Shown here: one piece after another, positions 1 through 7,103 of the stretch
Numbering within the stretch: the stretch's first letter is position 1
Layout: each line of letters starts with the position of its first letter
Source of the DNA: JBQTHP01 sp052389755
GTDB lineage: Bacteria; Pseudomonadota; Gammaproteobacteria; Steroidobacterales; Steroidobacteraceae
DNA length: 11,957 bases
Direction: 5' to 3'
NCBI GenBank assembly: GCA_052389755.1
Contig: JBQTHP010000135.1
Span: 1-11,957, forward strand
The notes under the pieces: generated by a model
Database searches by the model: none
Seen by the model: the letters and a program-made list of their open reading frames with translations, nothing else
What the model was told of the DNA's origin: nothing
Program-made: the position numbers and the translations under genes

Positions 1-1782
1 CACGTGGATCACGGCAAGACCACGCTGGTCGACTGCCTGCTCAAGCAATCGGGCACGTTCGCGGCGCACGAGAAGATCGGCGAGCGTGTCATGGACTCCA
101 ACGACATCGAGCGCGAGCGCGGCATCACGATCCTCGCCAAGAACTGCGCGATCGAGTACGGCGGCACGCGCATCAACATCGTCGATACGCCGGGCCATGC
201 GGATTTCGGCGGCGAGGTCGAGCGCGTTCTGTCGATGGTGGACGGCGTGCTGCTCGTCGTCGACGCCGTCGAGGGACCGATGCCGCAGACGCGCTTCGTC
301 ACGCGCAAGGCGCTCGCCCTCGGCCACAAGGCGATCGTGGTCGTGAACAAGATCGACCGCCCGGGTGCCCGCGCCGGATGGGTCGTCGATCAGACTTTCG
401 AGCTCTTCGATCGGCTCGGCGCGACGGACGCGCAGCTCGACTTTCCGGTGATCTACGCGTCGGCGCTGCAAGGCTGGGCGACCACGGACTTTACGACACG
501 CCGCCCGGACATGTCCGCGCTGTTCGAGGCGATCCTCACCTGCGTGCCGGCGCCGCCCAGCGATGCGCTCGCACCGCTGCAATTGCAGATCTCGACGCTC
601 GACTACAGCCCGTACGTGGGACGCATCGGCATCGGCCGCATTCGTCGCGGCACGATCCGCGAAGGCAGTGCGGTCGCGCTTCGCTACGGCGCTGAAGATC
701 GCGGGATCGCGAAGATCGGTCAGGTGCTTGCGTTCAAGGGTCTCGAGCGCGCGCCCGTGGAGGAGGCCGGGGCCGGCGACATCGTCGCGGTCACCGGCAT
801 CGAGAACGTGAACATCGGCCTCACCGTATGTGATCCGGAAGCCGCTGAAGGTCTGCCGCCGATCAGTGTGGACGAGCCGACGCTCGTCATGAACTTCCAG
901 GTCAACACCTCGCCGATGGCGGGCCGCGAAGGCAAGTACGTCACGAGCCGCCAGATCCGCGAGCGGCTCTATCGCGAGCTGCAGAGCAACGTCGCGCTGC
1001 GGGTCGAGGACACCGCCGAGGCCGACGTGTTTCGCGTCTCGGGCCGCGGCGAGCTGCATCTCACGATCCTCATCGAGAACATGCGGCGCGAAGGCTACGA
1101 GCTTGCGGTCGGCAAGCCGCAGGTGCTGACGAAGACGGTCGACGGCGCGGTGCACGAGCCGTACGAATCGCTGACCGTCGACGTGGACCAGTCGCATCAG
1201 GGCGCCGTCATGGAAGCGCTCGGGCCGCGTCGCGCGGAGCTCACCGACATGGCGGCGGATGGTCAGGGGCGCGTCCGGCTCGACTATCGCGTGCCTGCAC
1301 GCGGCCTCATCGGCTTTCAGGGCGATTTCCTCACGATGACGCGCGGCACGGGCCTCATGAGCCACGTGTTCGACGGCTTCGCGCCGGTGAAGGGCGACAT
1401 TCCCGACCGCAACAACGGCGTGCTCGTCAGCAACGAGCAGGGCGAGGCGGTCGCGTACGCATTGTGGAATCTGCAGGAGCGCGGACGGATGTTCGTGAGC
1501 CCGGGCGACAAGCTCTACGAAGGCATGATCGTCGGCATCCACAGCCGCGAGAACGATCTCGTCGTGAATCCGATCAAGACCAAGAAGCTCACCAACATTC
1601 GCGCCGCCGGCAAGGACGACGCGATCCTGCTGACCCCGCCCATCGCGCTCACTCTCGAGTACGCGGTCGAATTCATCGCGGACGACGAGCTCGTCGAAGT
1701 GACTCCGCAATCGATCCGCATCAGGAAGCGATTACTGAAGGAGTCGGATCGGAAACGCGCATCGCGCAGCGATGCCGCGTGA
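1..1782 (+). CDS. typA: TypA/BipA ribosome-associated translational GTPase, 5'-truncated by window edge
   Basis: TypA/BipA is an EF-G-like GTPase that binds the 70S ribosome and supports ribosome assembly and growth under stress such as cold. The frame is open from base 1, which already encodes the His of the P-loop (HVDHGKTT, G1), so the GTG at base 4 is an internal Val and roughly the first dozen residues lie upstream. Further GTPase motifs follow: RGITI (G2), DTPGHADF (G3), NKID (G4) and SALQGW near G5. After the G domain (to about residue 195) come a beta-barrel domain (about 200-300), EF-G III/V-like domains containing RGELHLTILIENMRREGYEL, and the BipA-specific C-terminal domain with LYEGMIVGIHSRENDLVVNP and LTNIRAAGKDDA. 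The 593 visible codons plus the missing head fit the usual 605-615 residues. It converges on folE with a 25-base gap. Identification is very secure. Confidence 0.97.
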   Translation, partial: HVDHGKTTLVDCLLKQSGTFAAHEKIGERVMDSNDIERERGITILAKNCAIEYGGTRINIVDTPGHADFGGEVERVLSMVDGVLLVVDAVEGPMPQTRFVTRKALALGHKAIVVVNKIDRPGARAGWVVDQTFELFDRLGATDAQLDFPVIYASALQGWATTDFTTRRPDMSALFEAILTCVPAPPSDALAPLQLQISTLDYSPYVGRIGIGRIRRGTIREGSAVALRYGAEDRGIAKIGQVLAFKGLERAPVEEAGAGDIVAVTGIENVNIGLTVCDPEAAEGLPPISVDEPTLVMNFQVNTSPMAGREGKYVTSRQIRERLYRELQSNVALRVEDTAEADVFRVSGRGELHLTILIENMRREGYELAVGKPQVLTKTVDGAVHEPYESLTVDVDQSHQGAVMEALGPRRAELTDMAADGQGRVRLDYRVPARGLIGFQGDFLTMTRGTGLMSHVFDGFAPVKGDIPDRNNGVLVSNEQGEAVAYALWNLQERGRMFVSPGDKLYEGMIVGIHSRENDLVVNPIKTKKLTNIRAAGKDDAILLTPPIALTLEYAVEFIADDELVEVTPQSIRIRKRLLKESDRKRASRSDAA

Positions 1783-1783
1783 G

Positions 1784-1819
1784 GGCGGCTAAGACGACCC
1801 AGACGTCTCAGCCGTCCGC
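1784..1819. repeat. AGACG-rich intergenic repeat, copy A, between convergent typA and folE
   Basis: The gap between typA and folE holds a partly palindromic sequence. Outer arms ggcggct and agccgtc pair at 6 of 7 positions around a core with the perfect palindrome agacgtct (1801-1808). The stretch 1792-1811 (agacgac, two bases, agacgtctcag) recurs with only those two bases changed on the opposite strand of the second convergent gap near 8020, so this is a dispersed element rather than a chance hairpin. It may act as a bidirectional transcription stop, but there is no clear T-run. The folE stop codon (1808-1810 on the minus strand) lies inside it. Confidence 0.6.
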
Positions 1820-2410
1820 AGTTGGGCGAATATCGATGAAGCGCAAAAATTCGCCCCGCGTGCGCGCGTCGTCGCGGAATGCGCCGAGCATCTTGCTCGT
1901 GATCATCGAGACGCTGCGTTTGTGCACACCGCGGGTCGTCATGCACTCGTGCGTGGCATCGACCACGACGCCGACGCCGCGCGGCTTCAGCACCTGCTCG
2001 ATGCATTCCGCGATCTGCCCCGTGAGCTTCTCCTGCACCTGCAGTCGTCGCGCGTAGCCGTCGACGACGCGCGCGAGCTTGCTGATGCCGACGACGCGAT
2101 TGGTGGGCAGGTACCCGATGTGAGCGCGTCCGATGATCGGCGCGATGTGGTGCTCGCAATGCGACTCGAAGTCGATGTCGCGCAGCACGATCATCTCGTC
2201 GTAGCCGCCGACCTCTTCGAACGTGCGACGCAGGTACTCGGCCGGATCGACCGAGTAGCCCGCGAACCAGTCGCGATACGCGTTGACGACCCGCTTCGGT
2301 GTCTCGAGCAGCCCCTCGCGCTCGGGCTCGTCCCCCGCCCAGCGCAACAGCGTGCGCACGGCCTGCTCCGCGTCCTCGCGCGACACCCGCAGTCTCTTTC
2401 TTGCCTTCAT
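1808..2410 (-). CDS. folE: GTP cyclohydrolase I (FolE, type IA)
   Basis: FolE converts GTP to 7,8-dihydroneopterin triphosphate, the first step of tetrahydrofolate and biopterin synthesis; the family forms a cytoplasmic decamer. The 200-residue protein has the diagnostic zinc and catalytic motifs: SHCEHH supplies Cys85, His87 and His88, and ATHECMTTRGV supplies His154 and Cys156. The Cys85-Cys156 distance of 71 residues equals that between the E. coli zinc cysteines 110 and 181. EGLLETPKRV and LPTNRVVGISKLARVVDGYARRLQVQE-type segments (residues 33-41 and 101-127) complete the family pattern. The ATG follows a purine-rich ribosome site (agaaggaaag) directly upstream. It lies 24 bases after the dienelactone-hydrolase gene on the same strand, suggesting an operon. 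Its last codons and stop fall in the intergenic repeat at 1784-1819. Confidence 0.96.
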   Translation of the reverse strand: MKARKRLRVSREDAEQAVRTLLRWAGDEPEREGLLETPKRVVNAYRDWFAGYSVDPAEYLRRTFEEVGGYDEMIVLRDIDFESHCEHHIAPIIGRAHIGYLPTNRVVGISKLARVVDGYARRLQVQEKLTGQIAECIEQVLKPRGVGVVVDATHECMTTRGVHKRSVSMITSKMLGAFRDDARTRGEFLRFIDIRPTADG

Positions 2411-2434
2411 CTTTCCTTCTCCGGCCCTCAGCCC

Positions 2435-3298
2435 TCAGCCCTTCTTCAAATAGCTATCAAAGAATTGCAGCGTTCGCTCCCACGCGAGACGCGCGGCGTC
2501 AGCGTCGTACCGCGCCTCGCTCGAATCATTGTGAAACCCGTGCTGGGTGCCGGGATACATGTTGAGGCTGTACGGGACGCCGTTGGCGTCGAGCGCCGCG
2601 CGAAACTCGGGGATCGCGGCGTTGATGCGCTCGTCGGTACCCGCGTAGTGCAGGAGAACGGGCACTTTCATCCTGGCGACGTCCTCCGCGGACAGCGCGC
2701 GACCGTAGAAGCACACCGCCGCAGACAATCCCTGTGCATCGACCGCGCAACGCAGCGACACTCCACCGCCGTAGCAGAACCCGACTGCGCCGGCCTTGCC
2801 CGTGGATTCGGGATGGTTCGCAAGCCACGGCACGGCAGCAAGAATGTCGCCGGCGATTTTTGCAGGATCCGTTTTCGCGAAAAGGTCGCGCGCCTGCTCC
2901 TGATCGACCGGCGCACCGCCCGCGCTCGTGAGCCCGTCCGGCGCAACTGCGAGATAGCCCGCGAGAGCGGCGCGGCGCGCGACGTCTTCGATGTGGGCAT
3001 TCAGGCCGCGATTTTCGTGAATCACGAGCACCGCAGGCAGCTTGCCCTTGCCCTTCGGTCGCGCGCGATACGCGCGCACATCACCCGTCATGCCGCGATA
3101 GGCGACGTAGCCGACCGTCAGTCGTTTGTCGGCCTCGTCCACCTGACGCGCGCGTGCATAGTTCGGCTCGATCAGCGGCAACACGGCCGCCGCTGCCGCG
3201 GCCCCGCCCGTGATCTTCGCGAGTCGCGCGAGGAACTCGCGGCGCGGGAGCGCGGAGTGCACGTACTCGTTGTAGAGGTGGATGACTCGGCGATCCAT
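2435..3298 (-). CDS. Tat-exported dienelactone hydrolase family protein
   Basis: This is an alpha/beta hydrolase of the dienelactone hydrolase (carboxymethylenebutenolidase) family; the archetype opens dienelactone in chlorocatechol breakdown, but many members have unknown ester or lactone substrates. The 287-residue protein has the family Cys-Asp-His triad: Cys175 in GFCYGGG, Asp222 in YAGTDERIN and His253 in GTQHGFHND. Spacings of 47 and 31 residues are nearly those of the Pseudomonas enzyme (Cys123, Asp171, His202). HENRGLN (94-100) is the expected loop. The N-terminus carries a twin-arginine signal, PRREFLARLAKITGG (18-32) followed by an Ala-rich hydrophobic stretch ending near ARA-50, so the folded enzyme is probably periplasmic. 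The ATG has a ggaag ribosome site 8 bases upstream. It lies upstream of folE, and the natural substrate cannot be told from the sequence. Confidence 0.9.
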   Translation of the reverse strand: MDRRVIHLYNEYVHSALPRREFLARLAKITGGAAAAAAVLPLIEPNYARARQVDEADKRLTVGYVAYRGMTGDVRAYRARPKGKGKLPAVLVIHENRGLNAHIEDVARRAALAGYLAVAPDGLTSAGGAPVDQEQARDLFAKTDPAKIAGDILAAVPWLANHPESTGKAGAVGFCYGGGVSLRCAVDAQGLSAAVCFYGRALSAEDVARMKVPVLLHYAGTDERINAAIPEFRAALDANGVPYSLNMYPGTQHGFHNDSSEARYDADAARLAWERTLQFFDSYLKKG

Positions 3299-3340
3299 GG
3301 TTGCTACTTCCAGTGGTCGAGCGGGCGCACGATCATGATG

Positions 3341-3384
3341 GGCGCGGCCCGAACCGTACAGACTTCAGTCGCCCGGGCCGTGCC
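3341..3384. repeat. Inverted repeat in the divergent hydrolase/ligD intergenic region
   Basis: GGCGCGGCCCG at 3341-3351 faces CGGGCCGTGCC at 3374-3384; the arms pair at 10 of 11 positions across a 22-base spacer. The spacer contains a nested gact-tc-agtc hairpin (3361-3370). It sits about 45 bases upstream of the minus-strand hydrolase start and about 105 bases upstream of ligD, where an operator for either divergent gene could lie. There is no adjacent T-run, so a simple terminator is unlikely. In GC-rich DNA such repeats also arise by chance, hence modest confidence in a function. Confidence 0.45.
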
Positions 3385-3436
3385 GAAGCTTCGCTCTTGA
3401 CGATTCGAGACAAGTCGCGTAATCATTTGTTTTAAT

Positions 3437-3442
3437 TAGAAT
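3437..3442 (+). promoter_or_regulatory. Possible -10 element for the ligD operon
   Basis: TAGAAT matches the TATAAT consensus at 5 of 6 positions and sits in the only clearly AT-rich patch of the gap (about 3420-3445). No good -35 box lies 16-18 bases upstream; a TTGACG at 3397-3402 is too far away to pair with it, and its own expected -10 position (about 3420) reads taatca, a poor match. If this box is used, transcription would begin near 3449, roughly 40 bases before the preferred ligD start. Weak evidence. Confidence 0.25.
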
Positions 3443-3443
3443 C

Positions 3444-3482
3444 ATGACCACATCACCTACGCCACAGGCAGAGCTGCATTGA
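3444..3482 (+). other. Twelve-codon open frame immediately before ligD
   Basis: ATG at 3444 opens a 12-codon frame (MTTSPTPQAELH) whose TGA at 3480-3482 overlaps an in-frame TTG of ligD (3479-3481) as TTGA. That overlap is the geometry of translational coupling if TTG is the ligD start. There is no convincing ribosome site before this ATG, and the possible -10 box at 3437-3442 would leave the ATG outside the transcript. It may well be chance. Confidence 0.2.
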
Positions 3483-3490
3483 ACGCGCGC

Positions 3491-6190
3491 ATGCGTACTT
3501 CGCTGTCGCCGTACGCCGCGAAACGGGCGTTCGACCGCACGCCGGAACCGGCCGCGCGCCTTGGGAGTGCGCGGTCCGGCCCGCTATTGTTCGTCGTGCA
3601 GCAGCACGCGGCGCGGCGCCTGCACTATGACTTTCGCCTCGAGGTCGACGGCGTCCTGAAGTCGTGGGCAATTCCGAAGGGCCCGTCCCTCGATCCGGCG
3701 GTGAAGCGCCTCGCAGCGCCGACCGAAGATCATCCGTTCGACTACGCATCGTTCGAGGGCGTCATCCCGCGCGGGCAGTACGGCGCGGGCGAGGTCATCG
3801 TGTGGGACTGCGGCGTGTTCGTGCCCGAGCGCGAGGACGGCGTGCTGCTGCACGATCGCACCGAGGCCGATCGATACGCGCTGCAAGCGCTCGAGCGCGG
3901 CAAGCTGTCGTTCCTGCTGCGAGGCGTGAAACTGAAGGGGTCATTCGTCCTCGTACGCACGGCGCGCGACAACCAGTGGCTCCTGATGAAGCACAAGGAT
4001 TCGTTCGTCGGGGACTCGGATGTCGACGAGCGCGGCCGCTCCGTGCTCTCGTCCTTGCGCGTCGAGGACCTGACGAGCGCGCCGCCGCCGCCGCGGATCG
4101 TGAGCTCGCGCCTGGTGCCGAACGGTCCACGACGGCGCATGCCGACGTCGATCGAGCCGATGCTCGCCGAACGCGGCCCGCTGCCGACGGCCGCCCGCGA
4201 CTGGATGTACGAACCGAAGCTCGACGGCTACCGCATTCTCGCGTTCATCCGGGACGGCATGGCGCGGCTGCAGTCGCGGCGCGGGCTCGATCTCTCCGTG
4301 CCGTTCCCGGAGGTCGTCAGCGAGCTGGCGAATCAGCGCGTCGGCCAGATGATCCTCGACTCGGAGCTCGTCGCCCTCGATGAGCGCGGCGCCCCCTCGT
4401 TCAATGCGCTGCAGAACCGCGCCGCGTTGAAATCGACCGGGGAGATTACGGCTGCGCAGCGCTCCTCTTCGGTGATCCTCTACTGCTTCGATCTCCTCCA
4501 CTTTGAGGGCGTCGACCTCTGCGACGCCGAGCACGTCGATCGTCGCCGCTATCTCGCCCAGTGCCTGCTGCCGAGCCCGCACGTGCAGCTCGTGCATGCG
4601 AGCGAGAATGCCGAAGCGCTCATGGCGGCCGCCGACGAGGCGGGCCTCGAGGGCGTGATGGCGAAACGCAAGCGCAGTCGCTACGTGCCCGGCGTGCGCT
4701 CGAAGGACTGGATCAAGGTGAAGACGAGCGACGGTGCCGATCTCGTCGTGGGCGGCTACACGGAAGGCCTCGGCGCACGCCAGGAACTCGGCGCCCTGGT
4801 GCTCGGCTACTGGGACGGCAAGGAGCTGAAACACGCGGGTAACGTCGGGTCAGGCTTCGATATCCGCACGCTCGAGCGCGTGCGCAAATCGCTCGAGAAA
4901 CTGAAGACGGACCGCTCGCCCTTCGCCACGCGCCTGAGCGTAGGTCGCCCGGTGACCTGGGTGCGGCCGGAAACCGTGGTCGAGGTGGCGCATGCAGGCT
5001 GGACACCCGACGGTAAGCTGCGCGCTCCGATCTTCCAGCGCGTGCGCGACGATCTCGACCCATCCACGGTGAGGCGGCGCGAAACGAATCTGCGGTTCGA
5101 AGCGGCCCCGACTTCGCGCCCGACGCCGTCCGATGCGCATGGCGACGTGCTCGGGCAGCTCGCGCGCGCGAAGAAAGGCGCGACCGAGCTCGCGATCGGC
5201 GATGCGAGCATTCGCGTCACGAATCTCGATCGCGAGTACTGGCCGGCCGATCGCGGGCTGAAGCAGGACGCAATTACCAAGCGTGATCTGCTGCGATATC
5301 TCGTCGAGATCTCGCCGTACATGCTGCCGCACCTGCGCAACCGGCCACTCACGATGATCCGCATGCCCGAAGGCATCGACGGCGAGCGCTTCTTCCAGAA
5401 GCACTGGGACAAGGCGACTCCCGAATTCGTCGAGACGATCGAGGTGTACTCGCAGACGAAGAGCGAATCGCACCGCTATCTGCTCTGCCATAACCTGCCG
5501 ACGCTCGTCTGGCTCGGACAGATGGGCACGCTCGAGTTCCACGTGTGGCACTCGCGCGCCGAGCTCGGCGACGACGCCGCCACCCGCAGCGAGGACTATG
5601 CGAGCTCGCCGAAGTCGATGGACGAGTCGATCCTCAACTATCCCGACTACCTGGTCTTCGACATAGACCCATACATCTATTCGGGCAAAGAGCCGAAGGG
5701 CGCGGAGCCCGAGCTCAACGAGCGCGCGTTCCGCAAGGGATGCGAAGTCGCGAAGTGGCTGCACGCGCTGCTCACGCGCATGCAGCTCACGCCGATCGTC
5801 AAGACCTCAGGCAAGACCGGACTGCACGTCTTCGTGCCCATCGAGCGCACCATCACGTTCGATGTGGCGCGCGGGCTCACGGAGCGCATCGGGGCGTATC
5901 TGATGCGCGAGCATCCCCGCGACATAACAATGGAATGGCAGGTCGGGAAGCGTACCGGTAAGATCTTCATCGACTTCAACATGAACGTACGCGGCAAAAC
6001 GCTGAACGTCGCCTACTCCCCGCGCGGCGTGCGCGGCGCGCCAGTGTCCATGCCGGTGACGTGGCGCGAGCTCTCTCGCGTGCACCCTCTCGATTTTCGC
6101 ATCACGAACGCCGTCGACCGCGTGAAGAAGCGCGGCGACGTGTGGCACGACATCCCGAAAGCGAGCCTCGCGCGCTCGCTCAAGCTCTAG
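3491..6190 (+). CDS. ligD: Multidomain ATP-dependent DNA ligase LigD (PE-LIG-POL)
   Basis: LigD is the processing and sealing enzyme of bacterial non-homologous end joining and works with Ku. From the ATG at 3491 (899 residues) the order is that of Pseudomonas LigD. The 3'-phosphoesterase domain (about 25-170) has HAARRLHYDFRLE with His39, His45 and Asp47, plus His81. The ligase domain (about 220-525) has nucleophile Lys243 in EPKLDGYR, Glu292 in LDSELVALDE, EGVMAKR and WIKVK, then an OB fold. The primase-polymerase domain (about 570-899) has Asp724 and Asp726 in VFDIDP, KTSGKTGLHVF and Asp828 in IFIDFN. Between the HVW motif and VFDIDP the polymerase is about 20 residues longer than I recall for Pseudomonas LigD. 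A TTG at 3479 would add four residues; ATG is preferred because family proteins start just before the KRxFxxTPEP motif. Ku follows after 14 bases. Confidence 0.95.
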   Translation: MRTSLSPYAAKRAFDRTPEPAARLGSARSGPLLFVVQQHAARRLHYDFRLEVDGVLKSWAIPKGPSLDPAVKRLAAPTEDHPFDYASFEGVIPRGQYGAGEVIVWDCGVFVPEREDGVLLHDRTEADRYALQALERGKLSFLLRGVKLKGSFVLVRTARDNQWLLMKHKDSFVGDSDVDERGRSVLSSLRVEDLTSAPPPPRIVSSRLVPNGPRRRMPTSIEPMLAERGPLPTAARDWMYEPKLDGYRILAFIRDGMARLQSRRGLDLSVPFPEVVSELANQRVGQMILDSELVALDERGAPSFNALQNRAALKSTGEITAAQRSSSVILYCFDLLHFEGVDLCDAEHVDRRRYLAQCLLPSPHVQLVHASENAEALMAAADEAGLEGVMAKRKRSRYVPGVRSKDWIKVKTSDGADLVVGGYTEGLGARQELGALVLGYWDGKELKHAGNVGSGFDIRTLERVRKSLEKLKTDRSPFATRLSVGRPVTWVRPETVVEVAHAGWTPDGKLRAPIFQRVRDDLDPSTVRRRETNLRFEAAPTSRPTPSDAHGDVLGQLARAKKGATELAIGDASIRVTNLDREYWPADRGLKQDAITKRDLLRYLVEISPYMLPHLRNRPLTMIRMPEGIDGERFFQKHWDKATPEFVETIEVYSQTKSESHRYLLCHNLPTLVWLGQMGTLEFHVWHSRAELGDDAATRSEDYASSPKSMDESILNYPDYLVFDIDPYIYSGKEPKGAEPELNERAFRKGCEVAKWLHALLTRMQLTPIVKTSGKTGLHVFVPIERTITFDVARGLTERIGAYLMREHPRDITMEWQVGKRTGKIFIDFNMNVRGKTLNVAYSPRGVRGAPVSMPVTWRELSRVHPLDFRITNAVDRVKKRGDVWHDIPKASLARSLKL

Positions 6191-6204
6191 AAAGGTTCGC
6201 TCCC

Positions 6205-7083
6205 ATGGCAGCTCGTTCGATCGCCTCGCTTACCATCTCCTTCGGCCTGGTCGCCATTCCGGTGAAGCAATACACCGCGACGCAATCGGCCGGACGGATC
6301 TCCTTCAACATGCTGCACTCGAAGTGCGGCTCGCGGCTGAGGCAGCAGTACGTCTGCATCAAGGAAGACGTCGTCGTCGAGCGCGACGAGATCGTCAAAG
6401 GCTACGAGTTCGCCAAGGACCAGTACGTGAAGTTCAGCCCGGAGGAACTCAAGGCACTCGAGGAAGCCGGGACTCAAACCATCGACATCACGGAGTTCGT
6501 GCCGATGGAGTCGATCGACCCGATCTACTTCGAGCGCACGTACTACCTGGCGCCCGACAAGGGCGGCGCGAAACCCTACGCGCTGTTCACCAAGGCGCTG
6601 CAGGATGCGGAGCGTTTCGCGGTCGGGCACTGGGCCGCGCGCGGCCAGTCGCATATCGTCGCGCTGCGGCCTGTGGACGGGGTGCTGGTCATGCAGCAGC
6701 TGCTGTTTGCCACCGAGGTGCGCCCGCCGGCCGAAGTTGAAGTGCCCAAGATGGATGTGAGAGAGCCCGAGCTCAAACTGGCTCGACAACTGATCGACCA
6801 GCAGACGAGCACGACCTTCGATCCGGCCGCGTACACCGACGAAGTCAAGGCGCGCATCGAGGCCGCCATCCAGAAGAAGGTGGAGGGCGAAGAGATCGCC
6901 GTCTCCGAAGCACCAACGACCGAAACGACCGGCAAGGTCATCGACCTCATGTCCGCACTGCGCGCAAGCCTCGAGAAGACCGAGGCCGCGCGCGGCGCGG
7001 CGTCCAGGATCGAGAAGCGGAAGCCACCGAAGCGCGTCGAGAAGCCCGCGGCTGCCGCGAAGAGGGCTACCCGCAAAGGTTAA
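6205..7083 (+). CDS. ku: Ku-family DNA end-binding protein
   Basis: Bacterial Ku forms a homodimeric ring that threads onto double-strand break ends and recruits LigD. The 292-residue protein begins MAARSIASLTISFGLVAIPVK, the standard Ku opening, and keeps family blocks such as FNMLHSKCGSRLRQQYVC (34-51), RDEIVKGYEFAKDQYV (60-75), DPIYFERTYYLAPDKGG (105-121) and the ALRPVDGVLVMQQLLFATEVRP-type core segment (153-174). It ends in a Lys/Ala/Pro-rich basic tail (about 268-292); in characterised bacterial Ku proteins such tails help DNA binding and LigD stimulation. The frame is open further upstream, but the ATG at 6205 gives the canonical start and has aaagg nine bases before it, just after the ligD stop. 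Transcribed with ligD and probably with the next gene. Confidence 0.96.
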   Translation: MAARSIASLTISFGLVAIPVKQYTATQSAGRISFNMLHSKCGSRLRQQYVCIKEDVVVERDEIVKGYEFAKDQYVKFSPEELKALEEAGTQTIDITEFVPMESIDPIYFERTYYLAPDKGGAKPYALFTKALQDAERFAVGHWAARGQSHIVALRPVDGVLVMQQLLFATEVRPPAEVEVPKMDVREPELKLARQLIDQQTSTTFDPAAYTDEVKARIEAAIQKKVEGEEIAVSEAPTTETTGKVIDLMSALRASLEKTEAARGAASRIEKRKPPKRVEKPAAAAKRATRKG

Positions 7084-7084
7084 T

Positions 7085-7098
7085 ACCTTGTAAAAGGT
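7085..7098 (+). promoter_or_regulatory. Small hairpin overlapping the MerR-TPR ribosome site
   Basis: ACCTT (7085-7089), a four-base loop and AAGGT (7094-7098) form a perfect 5-bp stem in the 20-base gap after ku. The 3' arm is the likely ribosome site (aaaagg, 6 bases before the ATG at 7104), so folding could lower translation of the third operon gene. The stem is short, and the complementarity is partly expected of any ribosome site next to its complement. Confidence 0.3.
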
Positions 7099-7103
7099 CG
7101 CTC

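Noticed and set aside
2421..2440. ccctcagccctcagccc mini-repeat between the hydrolase and folE
   Set aside because: Only two and a half short units spanning the hydrolase stop; too short to call a repeat element.
1922..3400. 492-codon plus-strand frame opposite folE and the hydrolase
   Set aside because: It spans two genes with conserved catalytic motifs on the minus strand and shows no family motif itself.
4850..5764. 304-codon minus-strand frame inside ligD
   Set aside because: The ligD frame is continuous with ligase and polymerase motifs; the antisense frame is a codon-bias shadow.
6061..6204. Longer N-terminal extension of Ku overlapping ligD
   Set aside because: The extension is antifamily sequence within ligD; the ATG at 6205 gives the canonical Ku start with a ribosome site.
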